From Aequorivita todarodis (GTDB taxonomy: Bacteria > Bacteroidota > Bacteroidia > Flavobacteriales > Flavobacteriaceae): a DNA stretch of 64,000 nt. The stretch is from NCBI RefSeq assembly GCF_028561335.1, contig NZ_JAQQTG010000018.1, positions 1-64,000 on the forward strand. Reading direction: 5' to 3'. The notes under the pieces are model-generated. The model searched no databases. It worked only from the letters and a program-made list of their open reading frames with translations, and was not told the DNA's origin. This document shows, in pieces, positions 1 to 10,071 of the stretch. The position numbers and the translations under genes are program-made. Within the stretch, counting starts at the first letter, position 1. Every line of letters starts with the position of its first letter.

Positions 1-561
1 TATGTTCCGAGGTTTTTTGCGAGCCGTTTTCCTTTTCTTTTTACGCAAGTTTGCCTTTTTTTATGCCCAAATCTGAACGGGGTGGCGAGCCGTTCCTTTT
101 TTAAATAGTATGTTCCGAGGTTTTTTGCGAGCCGTTTCCTCCTTTTCCGACGATTCGTTTTAGGTTTCTAAATTTAAAAGACGGCAAGCAACCGGCAATA
201 TCCCATCTTAACTAAACTTTAAAACAAGACATTTCTCTTATTTTCCAAATGGTACTTGCCTGTTTAATTGAGTGAAGATGGCAATTCACAAAATAATACT
301 AATGAAGCAATTAGTCGCGGCCATTTTCCGCAGCTAATAAGTTTTTTGTCTTTTATCCCCAATTTTCAATTGAATAAGTAAGAAAATAAGGCCTAAAATT
401 TTACCGATATTGGGCTTAGCTACTATAAAATAAGGAGGAAATGTAATATTGCAATATTACTAACTTTTCGTGCTTCGCCTTTTTTGGTTTAAAATGTTTC
501 CTCCACCCTTATAAAAAATAAAAAGCATAAAAATTTTAAGGAGGCATAGTTCAAAAAGAAA
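1..561. other. Non-coding region with repeats and palindromes
   Basis: No convincing gene is seen. A 29-bp exact direct repeat lies at 1-29 and 109-137, and its GGCGAGCCGTT-like end recurs near 83-95. A terminator-like hairpin (arms 310-320 and 328-338, one mismatch) is followed by a T run at 342-347 on the plus strand. An 18-bp perfect palindrome, GTAATATTGCAATATTAC, lies at 443-460 and is enclosed by inverted arms GGAGGAAA (434-441) and TTTCCTCC (497-504). The roles are unknown; the hairpin could end a transcript that starts left of, or inside, this stretch. Confidence 0.6.
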
Positions 562-589
562 CCCCGCTGAACACTTTTGTTCAGCGGGG
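562..589 (-). terminator. Rho-independent terminator of sodA
   Basis: A perfect 12-bp stem, CCCCGCTGAACA at 562-573 with its complement at 578-589, has a 4-nt loop. On the minus strand it is followed by a T-rich tail (complement of 551-561). It lies 30 nt past the sodA stop codon. Confidence 0.9.
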
Positions 590-619
590 CACTATTTTTA
601 ATCTATAAAAAATTATTTT

Positions 620-1228
620 TTACTTATTCTTTGCGTAATTGGCGGCAACTTCGTCCCAGTTAATTACGTTCCAAAATGCGCCAACGTAGTCGGGACGCTT
701 GTTTTGGTATTTCAGATAATACGCGTGCTCCCAAACGTCCAATCCCAAAATAGGAGTTCCGCCGCAGCCCACGTTTGGCATTAACGGGTTGTCTTGGTTT
801 GGAGTGGAACAGACTTCCACTTTTCCGCCTTTGTGAACGCAAAGCCAGGCCCAACCTGAACCGAATTGTGTTTTTGCAGCAGTTGAAAATTTTTCCTTAA
901 AAGCATCAAAACTTCCAAAGGCAGCATCAATGGCTTTGGCCAAATCGCCTGAAGGTTTTCCTCCGCCCTTGGGCGACATTACCTTCCAAAAAAGACTATG
1001 GTTGTAAAATCCGCCACCGTTGTTGCGGACCGCTTTGTTCTCCATATCAAGATTCGTCAAAATATTCTCGATGGATTTCCCTTCCATATCGGTGCCTTCT
1101 ATGGCCGCATTAAGATTGTTGGTGTAACCTTGGTGGTGTTTTCCGTGGTGTATTTCCATCGTTTTGGCATCGATGTTTGGTTCCAAAGCATCAAATGCAT
1201 ACGGTAATTTTGGTAATTCGAAAGACAT
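620..1228 (-). CDS. sodA: Superoxide dismutase (Mn/Fe family)
   Basis: The 202-residue length is normal for a bacterial Mn/Fe superoxide dismutase, which converts superoxide to O2 and H2O2 in the cytoplasm. All four metal ligands are visible: His27 (EIHHGKHH), His77 (NHSLFW), Asp164 and His168 (DVWEHAYY). The outer-sphere Gln lies in NQDNPLM and there is a glycine-rich GGG just before the second histidine. Both are features of Mn enzymes rather than Fe enzymes, so Mn or cambialistic use is likely, although sequence alone does not settle metal choice. The gene stands alone, with a strong terminator downstream and a -7 box upstream. Confidence 0.95.
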   Translation of the reverse strand: MSFELPKLPYAFDALEPNIDAKTMEIHHGKHHQGYTNNLNAAIEGTDMEGKSIENILTNLDMENKAVRNNGGGFYNHSLFWKVMSPKGGGKPSGDLAKAIDAAFGSFDAFKEKFSTAAKTQFGSGWAWLCVHKGGKVEVCSTPNQDNPLMPNVGCGGTPILGLDVWEHAYYLKYQNKRPDYVGAFWNVINWDEVAANYAKNK

Positions 1229-1267
1229 AATTATATCGTTTTTTTATTGGTTATTACTAAATTCCCC

Positions 1268-1275
1268 CAAATTTA
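1268..1275 (-). promoter_or_regulatory. -7 box of sodA promoter
   Basis: On the minus strand this reads TAAATTTG, an exact match to the Bacteroidota -7 consensus TAnnTTTG, about 40 nt upstream of the sodA ATG. No clear -33 TTG is seen at the usual spacing. Confidence 0.55.
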
Positions 1276-1369
1276 ACCAATCTCACAATTTAAAACTGTT
1301 ATAGCTTTTATAAGATTTCTATTCAATCATAGATTTATTTGATTCTAACGGCATAAAAACAGTAATTTA

Positions 1370-4300
1370 GTGCAAAATGTCTATGTCTTGGAAAAACAAT
1401 CCTCCTTTTCAATTTACAACGCTGCAGCTGGCAGTGGAAAAACGTTTACCCTTGTAAAAGAATATTTGAAACAAATTCTGTCATCAAAACAGGACGATTA
1501 TTTCAAACATCTTTTGGCAATTACGTTTACCAATAAAGCGGTGGCTGAGATGAAACAGCGCATCGTGGAGACTTTGGTAAATTTCAGCGAAGAAAAAAGC
1601 ATTGCGGAACCATTGCCGATGATGCTTAAAATTGCCGAGGAAACCGGGATGAACGTTGAAGAAATTCAGAACCGGTCCCGAAAAATCCTCAGAAACCTGC
1701 TTCATAATTATGCAGCCTTCAGCGTTGAAACTATCGACAGATTTAACCATAGGCTTATCCGAACATTCGCACGCGATTTAAAGCTGGCAACCAATTTTGA
1801 AGTAACCCTCGACACCGATGAACTCTTGGCGGAAGCTGTGGACCTATTGTTGAGCAAGGCGGGCGAAAACAGAGAAATAACAAAAGTACTGCTCGATTTT
1901 GCGTTGGAAAAAACCGACGATGACAAATCGTGGGACATCTCTCGGGATATTGCCAATGCCGCCAAATTGCTTTACGATGAAAACGATTCGGCCCACGTTT
2001 CCATTTTGAAACAGAAAACGCTGGAAGATTTTCTTGAATTCAAAAAACAGTTGATTCAAAAAAAGAAGCAATATTCCGAAGCAATTGAAGCCATCGCATC
2101 GCAGACACTTCAACTTATTGAAGAAAGCGGCCTGCAGTTCGACGATTTCAGCAGCAGTTACTTGCCGAAACATTTTCAAAATCTTGCAACCGGAAGATAT
2201 GATCTGAATTTTGGGGCAAAATGGCAGGAATCCATGGGCGAGAAACCATTGTATCCCGGCAGGGTTTCCGAAGAGATCAAAGCTATAATCGATGAATTGA
2301 CGCCAAATTTCATTACAAATTTTCAGCAGTCAAAGCAGTTGGTCTTCAAATTGTTTTTGGTTGAAAATATACTGAAAAACGTTACCCCGCTTTCGGTAAT
2401 CAATTTGGTTAACCAAGAAATTGAAACCATAAAGGAAGAAAAGAACATCCTGCCCATTTCAGAATTCAATTCGCTTATAAACCAGGAAATTAAAAACCAA
2501 CCCGCACCGTTTATTTACGAACGTTTGGGCGAAAAATACCGGCATTTTTTTATTGATGAATTTCAGGATACTTCAAAATTGCAATGGGAAAATTTAATTC
2601 CGCTAATTGATAATGCCCTGTCGCAACAATTGGAGCCGAACTCCGGCAGCCTTTTGTTGGTGGGCGATGCCAAACAATCCATCTATCGCTGGCGCGGGGG
2701 GCTGCCCGAACAGTTTATGGATTTGTACGGAAAAACGAATCCGTTTCAGCGTGAAAAAGAAGTGCTTTCCTTGGGCACTAATTTTAGAAGTTGTGCCGAG
2801 ATCGTAAAATTCAATAACGAGTTTTTCACTTTTGCCGCTTCCTATTTTGCAAATGCGGGCCACGGAACATTGTACCACGAGGGCAATAAGCAGGAAACCA
2901 ACACAAAAAAGGATGGCTATGTAAAGTTTGAATTTATCGAGAAACAAAATAAAGCGGAAAAAAACGAAGCCTATTCAAACCTTGTTTTGGAAACGATTGC
3001 TAATGTAAAAGCCAACGGTTTTTCGGAAAGCGATATCTGTATCTTGACCCGAAAAAAAGCGGATGGAATCGCGCTCGGCGCCTTTTTAATGGAGCAGGGC
3101 GTGCCGGTTATTTCTTCGGAAACGCTGCTGCTGCAATCTTCGGCTTTGGTGCAAATGCTGGTTTTTGCGTTACAGCTTTGCCTGTATCCAAATAATGACG
3201 AAGCCAAAATCCAATTACTGGATTTGCTGCACGATCACTTAAATATTCCGAAAGAGAAACATACTTTTTTTACTGAATTTTTAAATATTTCGGAAGAAAA
3301 ATTCACCGAAAACCTCAAAGATTATAACATTGATTTCACTTTTGCCAAAATGCGCGCCGTTTCGCTTTACGAAGCATTTGAATACTGTATTGAAAAATTC
3401 AACATTGCGGATGCCGCGGATGCCTATCTTTTCGGTTTTATGGATTTGGTTTATGAATTCGAGCAGCAACCGCTGGCAGATAAAATTTCATTTTTGGACC
3501 ATTGGGAGTCAAAAAGGGAGCGTGCTTCCATTGCCGCCAGTGAAGGCACGAATGCTGTGCAATTGATGACCATTCACAAAGCAAAAGGGTTGGAATTCCC
3601 CGTGATTATTTTTCCGTTTGCGGACATTCAGTTGTACGACGGAAAGTATGATAAACTCTGGTATCCTTTGGAAAATGACGATTTTAATTTTAAGGAAGCA
3701 CAAATAAATTATAAAGCTGAAATAGCAAATTACGGCGAACTTGGCGAACACATGTACAACGAGCACAGAAGCCAGTTGGAGTTGGACAATATTAATCTGC
3801 TCTACGTTACCTTAACGCGCCCTATTGAAAAACTCTTCGTTTTTGCAGAAATGCCCACTGCGCCGAAAGACGGAATTCCTTCAACCTACAACCATCTTTT
3901 TATGGAATTTCTGAAACAAAAGGGAATGTGGAATAGCGACCAAATGATTTATGAGTTCGGAAGGGATCTGGAAAAAATTTCAAAAGCAAAAGAAGGTATT
4001 GCCCAAATGGAGCCGCGGTATCTTTCCAGTAACCCGAAAGCGCATGGCCTGAAAATAGTTTCTTCCGAAGAAATTTATTTGGAAGAAGAAACGGCTGCCG
4101 CTATTTCTGCGGGAAATATACTCCACGACACCATGGCTCAAATACGCACAACAGCAGATGCGGAAAGGGTTTTGATGGAGTTGAGGGAACGAGCGATTGT
4201 CCCAACGGAAGAATTAGAACATTTACGGAAAACGGTCTATCAAATCATTCAACATCCCGAGTTAAAAAAACTCTTTGAAGGAACCGATAAAGTTTATAAC

Positions 4301-4528
4301 GAACGGAGCATAATTACAAAAGATGGTTTGGTCCTTCGGCCGGATAGAATAAACATACGTCCAGAAAACACCGCGATTGTCGTGGATTATAAAACTGGAA
4401 GCCCAAAAATCCGGCACAACGACCAATTGAATGACTATGCAAACGCTTTAGGGGATATGGGCTTTGCGGTCCTCCATAAAATACTTATATATAGTAAGGA
4501 CGATAAAATAGTTATAAATAAAGCGTAA
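1370..4528 (+). CDS. AddA/RecB-like UvrD-family helicase-nuclease
   Basis: A 1,052-residue superfamily 1A helicase with a C-terminal nuclease, expected to process double-strand breaks for recombination. Visible motifs are Walker A AAAGSGKTF (18-26), Walker B DEFQDT (from 396), GDAKQSIYRWRGG (432-444), MTIHKAKGLEFP (from 733) and the nuclease core VDYKTG (1005-1010), preceded by RPDRI. The start is GTG at 1370; a TTG at 1388 is the only other start before Walker A, so the N-terminus is short but complete. The partner is the AddB-like gene at 7342, and the two are separated by kbl and an OmpA-family gene rather than adjacent. Whether this is a true AddA or a lineage-specific relative cannot be decided here. 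Confidence 0.88.
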   Translation: MQNVYVLEKQSSFSIYNAAAGSGKTFTLVKEYLKQILSSKQDDYFKHLLAITFTNKAVAEMKQRIVETLVNFSEEKSIAEPLPMMLKIAEETGMNVEEIQNRSRKILRNLLHNYAAFSVETIDRFNHRLIRTFARDLKLATNFEVTLDTDELLAEAVDLLLSKAGENREITKVLLDFALEKTDDDKSWDISRDIANAAKLLYDENDSAHVSILKQKTLEDFLEFKKQLIQKKKQYSEAIEAIASQTLQLIEESGLQFDDFSSSYLPKHFQNLATGRYDLNFGAKWQESMGEKPLYPGRVSEEIKAIIDELTPNFITNFQQSKQLVFKLFLVENILKNVTPLSVINLVNQEIETIKEEKNILPISEFNSLINQEIKNQPAPFIYERLGEKYRHFFIDEFQDTSKLQWENLIPLIDNALSQQLEPNSGSLLLVGDAKQSIYRWRGGLPEQFMDLYGKTNPFQREKEVLSLGTNFRSCAEIVKFNNEFFTFAASYFANAGHGTLYHEGNKQETNTKKDGYVKFEFIEKQNKAEKNEAYSNLVLETIANVKANGFSESDICILTRKKADGIALGAFLMEQGVPVISSETLLLQSSALVQMLVFALQLCLYPNNDEAKIQLLDLLHDHLNIPKEKHTFFTEFLNISEEKFTENLKDYNIDFTFAKMRAVSLYEAFEYCIEKFNIADAADAYLFGFMDLVYEFEQQPLADKISFLDHWESKRERASIAASEGTNAVQLMTIHKAKGLEFPVIIFPFADIQLYDGKYDKLWYPLENDDFNFKEAQINYKAEIANYGELGEHMYNEHRSQLELDNINLLYVTLTRPIEKLFVFAEMPTAPKDGIPSTYNHLFMEFLKQKGMWNSDQMIYEFGRDLEKISKAKEGIAQMEPRYLSSNPKAHGLKIVSSEEIYLEEETAAAISAGNILHDTMAQIRTTADAERVLMELRERAIVPTEELEHLRKTVYQIIQHPELKKLFEGTDKVYNERSIITKDGLVLRPDRINIRPENTAIVVDYKTGSPKIRHNDQLNDYANALGDMGFAVLHKILIYSKDDKIVINKA

Positions 4529-4551
4529 TTTTGAAATTTAAAACATAAAAT

Positions 4552-5748
4552 ATGTACGGAAAAATTAAAGAACATCTACAGAAAGAACTGGAAGAAATAA
4601 AGGACAACGGTCTATATAAAAGAGAGCGAATCATCACTTCGCCCCAAGATGCTGAAATCACTATTTCTACTGGGGAAAAGGTCATAAATTTTTGTGCCAA
4701 TAACTATTTAGGGCTTTCTTCCAACAAGGAAGTTATACAGGCTGCCAAAGATGCGATGGACACACACGGGTTTGGGATGTCTTCCGTTCGTTTTATTTGC
4801 GGAACGCAGGATATCCATAAAGAACTGGAGAAAAAAATAGCCGATTTTTACAGAACGGAGGATACGATACTTTACGCCGCGTGCTTTGATGCCAACGGCG
4901 GTGTTTTTGAACCGCTGCTGGGGGAAGAAGATGCTATTATTTCAGATTCGCTGAACCACGCCTCCATTATAGACGGAGTGCGCCTGTGTAAAGCGGCGCG
5001 TTACCGCTATGAAAACAGCAATATGGAAGATTTGGAAAAGCAGCTTATTGCCGCTAATGAAAAAGGGGCCCGCTTTAAACTTATCGTTACCGATGGCGTA
5101 TTTTCCATGGACGGTTTGGTAGCTCCTTTGGACAAAATCTGCGATTTGGCTGATAAATATGATGCCCTGGTAATGATAGACGAATGTCACGCCACAGGTT
5201 TCATCGGCGAAACGGGTCGTGGCACTTTGGAAGAGAAAGGCGTAATGGGTAGAATAGACATTATTACGGGGACACTCGGAAAAGCGCTTGGGGGCGCCAT
5301 GGGCGGTTACACCACGGGCAAAAAGGAGATTATTGACATGCTTCGCCAGCGCTCAAGGCCATACTTGTTTTCGAATTCTTTGGCACCCGCAATTGTAGGT
5401 GCATCTATTAAGGTGTTCGAAATGCTTTCTGAAGATTCCTCGTTGCGCGAAAAACTTGCGGAAAACACGGCTTATTTCAAAAAGGGAATGAAAACAGCGG
5501 GATTTGATATTATTGACGGAGAGTCTGCAATAGTTCCCGTTATGCTATATGATGCCAAGCTCTCCCAGCAAATGGCCGATATGTTATTGGAAGAGGGAAT
5601 ATACGTTATTGGCTTCTTTTTTCCGGTTGTGCCCAAAGGCAAGGCAAGGATTCGCGTCCAGCTTTCTGCGGCGCACACTAAGGCACATTTGGACAAAGCC
5701 ATAAATGCCTTTATTAAGATTGGAAAAAAATTAAAGGTTATTAACTAG
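4552..5748 (+). CDS. kbl: Glycine C-acetyltransferase (2-amino-3-ketobutyrate CoA ligase)
   Basis: A 398-residue PLP enzyme of the alpha-oxoamine synthase family that cleaves 2-amino-3-oxobutyrate with CoA to glycine and acetyl-CoA, the second step of threonine degradation. The N-terminus ([16 protein letters not shown]) and [11 protein letters not shown] are typical of Kbl. The PLP lysine is Lys244 in [14 protein letters not shown], the position found in the E. coli enzyme. It starts 23 bp after the addA-like stop and is probably cotranscribed. The usual partner, threonine dehydrogenase, is not in the window. A biotin-pathway KAPA synthase is the alternative, but the overall pattern fits Kbl much better. 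Confidence 0.93.
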   Translation: MYGKIKEHLQKELEEIKDNGLYKRERIITSPQDAEITISTGEKVINFCANNYLGLSSNKEVIQAAKDAMDTHGFGMSSVRFICGTQDIHKELEKKIADFYRTEDTILYAACFDANGGVFEPLLGEEDAIISDSLNHASIIDGVRLCKAARYRYENSNMEDLEKQLIAANEKGARFKLIVTDGVFSMDGLVAPLDKICDLADKYDALVMIDECHATGFIGETGRGTLEEKGVMGRIDIITGTLGKALGGAMGGYTTGKKEIIDMLRQRSRPYLFSNSLAPAIVGASIKVFEMLSEDSSLREKLAENTAYFKKGMKTAGFDIIDGESAIVPVMLYDAKLSQQMADMLLEEGIYVIGFFFPVVPKGKARIRVQLSAAHTKAHLDKAINAFIKIGKKLKVIN

Positions 5749-5807
5749 TAAATCCTTTATTTGCGTATCAATAGCACCGACTTTAGGAAAATTTTATTAG
5801 ATTTGCT

Positions 5808-5838
5808 TTTGTTTATAATATTTAACAACTTACTTTTG
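5808..5838 (+). promoter_or_regulatory. Promoter of the OmpA-family gene
   Basis: TTTG (5808-5811), a 19-nt spacer and TACTTTTG (5831-5838) match the Bacteroidota housekeeping promoter (TTTG-N19-TAnnTTTG) at both elements. The start codon lies 36 nt downstream. Confidence 0.75.
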
Positions 5839-5873
5839 CTCTTAATTAACACTTAAAAATTAAACAATCGAAT

Positions 5874-7265
5874 ATGAAACATCTTAACAGATTATTAGTT
5901 GCTGCTATCCTATTCATAGGAATTGGGGTGGCGAACGCACAAGACGAAAACAATCCTTGGGCTGTTGAGGTTGGTATGAACGCTGTTGACGTTTATCCAG
6001 CTGGACTCAATGAGGATCAAGTACGTATCCCAGCTGCTGCAAGAGGGGATATCTTTGACGAGTATTTTAACGCAAATGACCACTGGAACATTCTTCCTTC
6101 AGTTTCCAAAGTTGCAATTAGCAGATATATTGGAAGTGGTTTTGTATTTACTGCTGCGGGTACAATCAATAGAATTGACAAATTGGGAGATATTGCTGTA
6201 GATGACTTGAGTTACTACGGTGCAGACGGTGAAATTAAATACAGCTTTAAAAAAGTTTTAGGCGATAGCTGGTTTGACCCATCTCTTGGTATTGGTGGTG
6301 GTTATACTTGGGTAGATGATATCGGGTTTGGTACTGCCAACGCAATTGCTGGCGTTAAATTTTGGTTTAACGACTATTTAGCACTTAATCTACAATCAAC
6401 GTACAAGAATGCATTTGAGGATACTTACGGAATCACTCACTTCCAACATTCTGCAGGTATTGTATTCCAATTTGGTGGAAAAGATACTGATGGTGATGGA
6501 ATCTACGATAAAGATGACGAGTGTCCAGAAACTCCAGGTTTAGCTGAATTCAACGGTTGTCCTGATACTGACGGTGATGGCATCGAAGATAGAAACGACG
6601 CTTGTCCAAACACTCCAGGTCTTGCTGAATTCAACGGTTGCCCTGATACTGACGGTGATGGCATCCCTGATCCTCAGGATGAGTGTCCTACTGTTGCTGG
6701 TTTAGCTGCACTTAACGGATGTCCGGATGCTGACGGTGATGGTATCGCTGATAAAGACGATGCTTGTCCAAACGAAGCGGGTCCAAAAGAAAACAACGGT
6801 TGCCCTTGGCCAGATAGAGACGGTGACGGTGTTATCGACAAAGACGATCAGTGCCCAGATGTTGCCGGTACTGTAGCTAACAACGGTTGTCCAGAATTAT
6901 CGGTTGAGGTTATAAAAGCGTTGAGCGACTATGCTAAAACAATTTTGTTTGACACTGGTAAAACAACTCTAAAACCTTCTTCATTGAAAGTATTGGATAA
7001 CGTAGTAGCTATTCTTAAGGAATATCCTAACTCCAGATTCCACATTGATGGACACACTGACAGTGTAGGTAGTGAGGCCAATAACCAAAAACTATCAGAA
7101 GGTAGAGCCGCTTCAGTTGTAAATTACTTAATTGAGCATGGTATTCCTTCAAACCGTCTTGTCGCTAGAGGTTTTGGTGAATCTAAGCCAATAGCTCCTA
7201 ATACGACTAAAGAAGGACGTGCTACTAACCGTAGAACTGAAATCAATTTAATTCCTAGAAACTAA
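5874..7265 (+). CDS. OmpA-family outer-membrane protein with thrombospondin type 3 repeats
   Basis: A 463-residue envelope protein. Residues 1-23 are a signal peptide ending in VANAQ. Residues about 24-200 look like an 8-strand outer-membrane barrel. Residues 204-341 are five 27-residue calcium-binding repeats ([15 protein letters not shown] type, each ending NGCP). The last 120 residues are an OmpA C-terminal peptidoglycan-binding domain ([12 protein letters not shown]...NRRTEINL). It is expected to tie the outer membrane to the cell wall. It has its own strong promoter and terminator, and codon use looks more biased than in its neighbours (many GGT, GAC and CCA codons), both consistent with high expression. 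Confidence 0.92.
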   Translation: MKHLNRLLVAAILFIGIGVANAQDENNPWAVEVGMNAVDVYPAGLNEDQVRIPAAARGDIFDEYFNANDHWNILPSVSKVAISRYIGSGFVFTAAGTINRIDKLGDIAVDDLSYYGADGEIKYSFKKVLGDSWFDPSLGIGGGYTWVDDIGFGTANAIAGVKFWFNDYLALNLQSTYKNAFEDTYGITHFQHSAGIVFQFGGKDTDGDGIYDKDDECPETPGLAEFNGCPDTDGDGIEDRNDACPNTPGLAEFNGCPDTDGDGIPDPQDECPTVAGLAALNGCPDADGDGIADKDDACPNEAGPKENNGCPWPDRDGDGVIDKDDQCPDVAGTVANNGCPELSVEVIKALSDYAKTILFDTGKTTLKPSSLKVLDNVVAILKEYPNSRFHIDGHTDSVGSEANNQKLSEGRAASVVNYLIEHGIPSNRLVARGFGESKPIAPNTTKEGRATNRRTEINLIPRN

Positions 7266-7298
7266 AAACGATAGGATTAAATTCATTAAATAATTTTG

Positions 7299-7327
7299 AA
7301 AAAGCCTTCCATTTTGGAGGGCTTTTT
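7299..7327 (+). terminator. Terminator of the OmpA-family gene
   Basis: A 12-bp stem (7299-7310 with 7316-7327, one G-U pair) and a 5-nt loop, with the T run built into the right arm. It starts 34 nt after the stop codon. Confidence 0.85.
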
Positions 7328-7341
7328 CTATTTTTAGGCAT

Positions 7342-10071
7342 ATGATAAGCTTTCTTGAAGAAGTAGTCGCAACCATTAAAAGCAGCAACGGAGATATCTC
7401 CGATTTCACTTTAATCCTCCCAAGCAAAAGAGCGGGAGGATTCTTAAAAAACATTCTAAAAAACACGGCAGCACAAACTGCGTTTTCTCCTAAAATTCTC
7501 AGTATCGAAGAGTTTATTGAAAATTTATCCAATCTAAAAATCATAGACAATACCGAATTGCTCTTTAAAAGCTATCAAGCTTATCTCTCCACCAAAATAA
7601 TTACGGAAAAGGAGGATTTCGAAACTTACGCATCTTGGGCAATGACATTGCTTAACGATTTTAATGAAATGGATCGTTATTTAGTAGAACCGAAACCTTT
7701 TTTCAGTTATTTGTCCAGTATCAAAACATTGGAACGATGGGGCGTAGATCAAGAAAAAACAGAACTCATAAATAGTTATCTACAGTTTTGGTCAGGCCTG
7801 CCGCATTTCTATGAAAACCTTCAGTCGCTTCTTTTGAAGGAAAATTTGGGGTATCAAGGAATGGTTTATCGAGAGGCGGCTTTAAATATTGAACATTACA
7901 TAAATAGCAATAGCGACAAAAAGCACATTTTTATAGGGTTTAATGCACTAAATACCGCAGAGCAGAACATTGTCCAGGAACTGCTTGAAACCGGAAACGC
8001 GGAAGTATATTGGGACACAGATCAAACTTTCTACGAAGATCCAAAACACAGCGCTTCCTATTTCATTAGAAAATACATACAAGAGTGGAAACATTTTCAA
8101 GAGAGACCTCCCAAACTTATTGGCAGCAATTTTGGGAAACCAAAAAGCCTCCAATTCGTGGAGGTTCAAAAAAATATTGGCCAAGCAAAATATGTGGGCG
8201 AGCTGCTTTCAAGCCTTTCCGAAGATGAAATCAATAAAACAGCCATTGTACTGGGTGATGAAAACTTATTGGTCCCTTTGCTTTATTCATTACCCAAAAA
8301 CGTGAAAAATTTGAACGTTACCATGGGTGTTTCCTTAAAGAATTTTCCCGCGGTTGTTTTCTTTGAAATACTTTTCAGCATGCATCTTCGAACGTCGGAA
8401 ACCATATATTACAAGGAGATTCTTTCAATACTGAATCATCCCTTGGGAAATCTTTTGGTGCCCGATGCGAAGGATATTGCGAAAAAGTTGACTCGTGAAA
8501 ACATTACCCATATTTCCATACCTAGCCTGATTGAACTTTCAAACAGTGCTGAAAACGGAATTTTACAACTACTTTTTGAAGATTGGAAGGACGACAGCCA
8601 AACCGCTATACAGCGAGCGATACAAATTGCTGATGAACTTCAAACAAAACATACGCTCCATACTATTGAACAGTTGGTTTTGCTTCAACTAATGGCCGTT
8701 TTTAAAAAAATTGAAGCCTTGAACCAAAAGTATCCACATCTCAAATCAATAAAAAGTGTGCTGATGCTTTTTTCGGAATTGACCTCAACCACATCATTGG
8801 ATTTTGAAGGCGATGCATATGGGGGCCTTCAGCTTATGGGCGTTTTGGAAACCCGTGCTTTGGATTTCGAAAACGTAATAATCACTTCGGTAAACGAAGG
8901 GATTTTCCCTTCCGGAAAATCGAATGCTTCCTTTATTACCTACGATCTAAAGCAACAGTTCCACCTGCCACTTTATACTGAAAAGGATGCCATTTACACC
9001 TATCATTTTTACAGATTGTTGCAGCGCGCTAAAAATGTGACATTGCTCTATAACAACCATTCCGAAGGTATTAATACGGGTGAAAAGAGCCGTTTTATCA
9101 GGCAATTGGAAATAGAGAAACAAGAAAACCATACGATTGAAAAACGAATACTTTCACCAAAAGTTCAATTAAAACAAAAGTCTTTAAGGCAAATCAGTAA
9201 GACTGAAGCAGTTATGGAACGGCTCCGCGAAATTTCCGAAAAAGGGTTTTCACCATCGGCACTTACAAGCTATATTCGCAATCCCCTCGATTTTTATTTT
9301 CAGAAAATATTAAAGCTGAACGAATTTGAAGAGGTGGAAGAAACTGTGGCGGCAAACACCCTGGGCACCATTGTTCACGATACTTTGGAGACATTCTTTC
9401 AACCCTTGGAAGGAACCGAATTAACTGCCCAAAACCTTTTGGATATGAAAGATCGCATTCATGAAGAGGTTACCATTCAGTTCAAGAAAACTTTTAGGGG
9501 GGGAACTTTCAACAAAGGAAAGAATCTCATCATTTTTGAAGTCGCTAAACGCTACATTTCAAATTTTCTGGATAGGGAAATAGCGGAAATCCAAGCTGGA
9601 AATACCATAAAAATCCTTCAGATTGAAACTGATCTCACATTGGAAATCCCAATCCCAGAACTTGCATTTCCCGTGAAAATCCGGGGGAAAGTAGATCGCG
9701 TTGATGCGTATAACGGACAGCTCAGAATCATAGATTACAAGACGGGCGCTGTAAATCAAGGCGATGTAGAGATAATCAATTGGGAAGACTTAAACCAAGA
9801 TTATAAATTCAGCAAGGCCTTTCAAGTTTTGACTTATGCCTTGATGATGAATAAGCAAATCCCAATGGACAATGCCGAAGCCGGAATTATTTCCTTTAAA
9901 AACCTTGGCGGCGGATTTTTAAAATTTGGCGTAAAGGAAAAGTCGGGAAGCCGCAACAAATCACAATTGGTTACAAATGAAACTTTGGAGCATTTTACCG
10001 TTGAACTGAAGAAATTAATCTTGGAAATTTGTGATCCGAACATTCCGTTCATTGAAAAAGAAATAGATTGA
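7342..10071 (+). CDS. AddB-like PD-(D/E)XK nuclease
   Basis: A 909-residue protein with an inactive-helicase-like N-terminus (LILPSKRAGGFLKNIL near 25-40) and a C-terminal RecB-type nuclease with GTIVHDTLE and IDYKTG (catalytic Asp798 and Lys800). It is the expected partner of the AddA-like protein encoded from 1370. In well-studied AddB proteins four cysteines near the nuclease bind an Fe-S cluster. Here the first position reads YIRNPLDFYF, with Asn where Cys is usual, and only one cysteine (in LEICDPN) is near the C-terminus, so the cluster is probably absent. The next gene starts at its stop codon (TGATG), implying cotranscription. Confidence 0.85.
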   Translation: MISFLEEVVATIKSSNGDISDFTLILPSKRAGGFLKNILKNTAAQTAFSPKILSIEEFIENLSNLKIIDNTELLFKSYQAYLSTKIITEKEDFETYASWAMTLLNDFNEMDRYLVEPKPFFSYLSSIKTLERWGVDQEKTELINSYLQFWSGLPHFYENLQSLLLKENLGYQGMVYREAALNIEHYINSNSDKKHIFIGFNALNTAEQNIVQELLETGNAEVYWDTDQTFYEDPKHSASYFIRKYIQEWKHFQERPPKLIGSNFGKPKSLQFVEVQKNIGQAKYVGELLSSLSEDEINKTAIVLGDENLLVPLLYSLPKNVKNLNVTMGVSLKNFPAVVFFEILFSMHLRTSETIYYKEILSILNHPLGNLLVPDAKDIAKKLTRENITHISIPSLIELSNSAENGILQLLFEDWKDDSQTAIQRAIQIADELQTKHTLHTIEQLVLLQLMAVFKKIEALNQKYPHLKSIKSVLMLFSELTSTTSLDFEGDAYGGLQLMGVLETRALDFENVIITSVNEGIFPSGKSNASFITYDLKQQFHLPLYTEKDAIYTYHFYRLLQRAKNVTLLYNNHSEGINTGEKSRFIRQLEIEKQENHTIEKRILSPKVQLKQKSLRQISKTEAVMERLREISEKGFSPSALTSYIRNPLDFYFQKILKLNEFEEVEETVAANTLGTIVHDTLETFFQPLEGTELTAQNLLDMKDRIHEEVTIQFKKTFRGGTFNKGKNLIIFEVAKRYISNFLDREIAEIQAGNTIKILQIETDLTLEIPIPELAFPVKIRGKVDRVDAYNGQLRIIDYKTGAVNQGDVEIINWEDLNQDYKFSKAFQVLTYALMMNKQIPMDNAEAGIISFKNLGGGFLKFGVKEKSGSRNKSQLVTNETLEHFTVELKKLILEICDPNIPFIEKEID

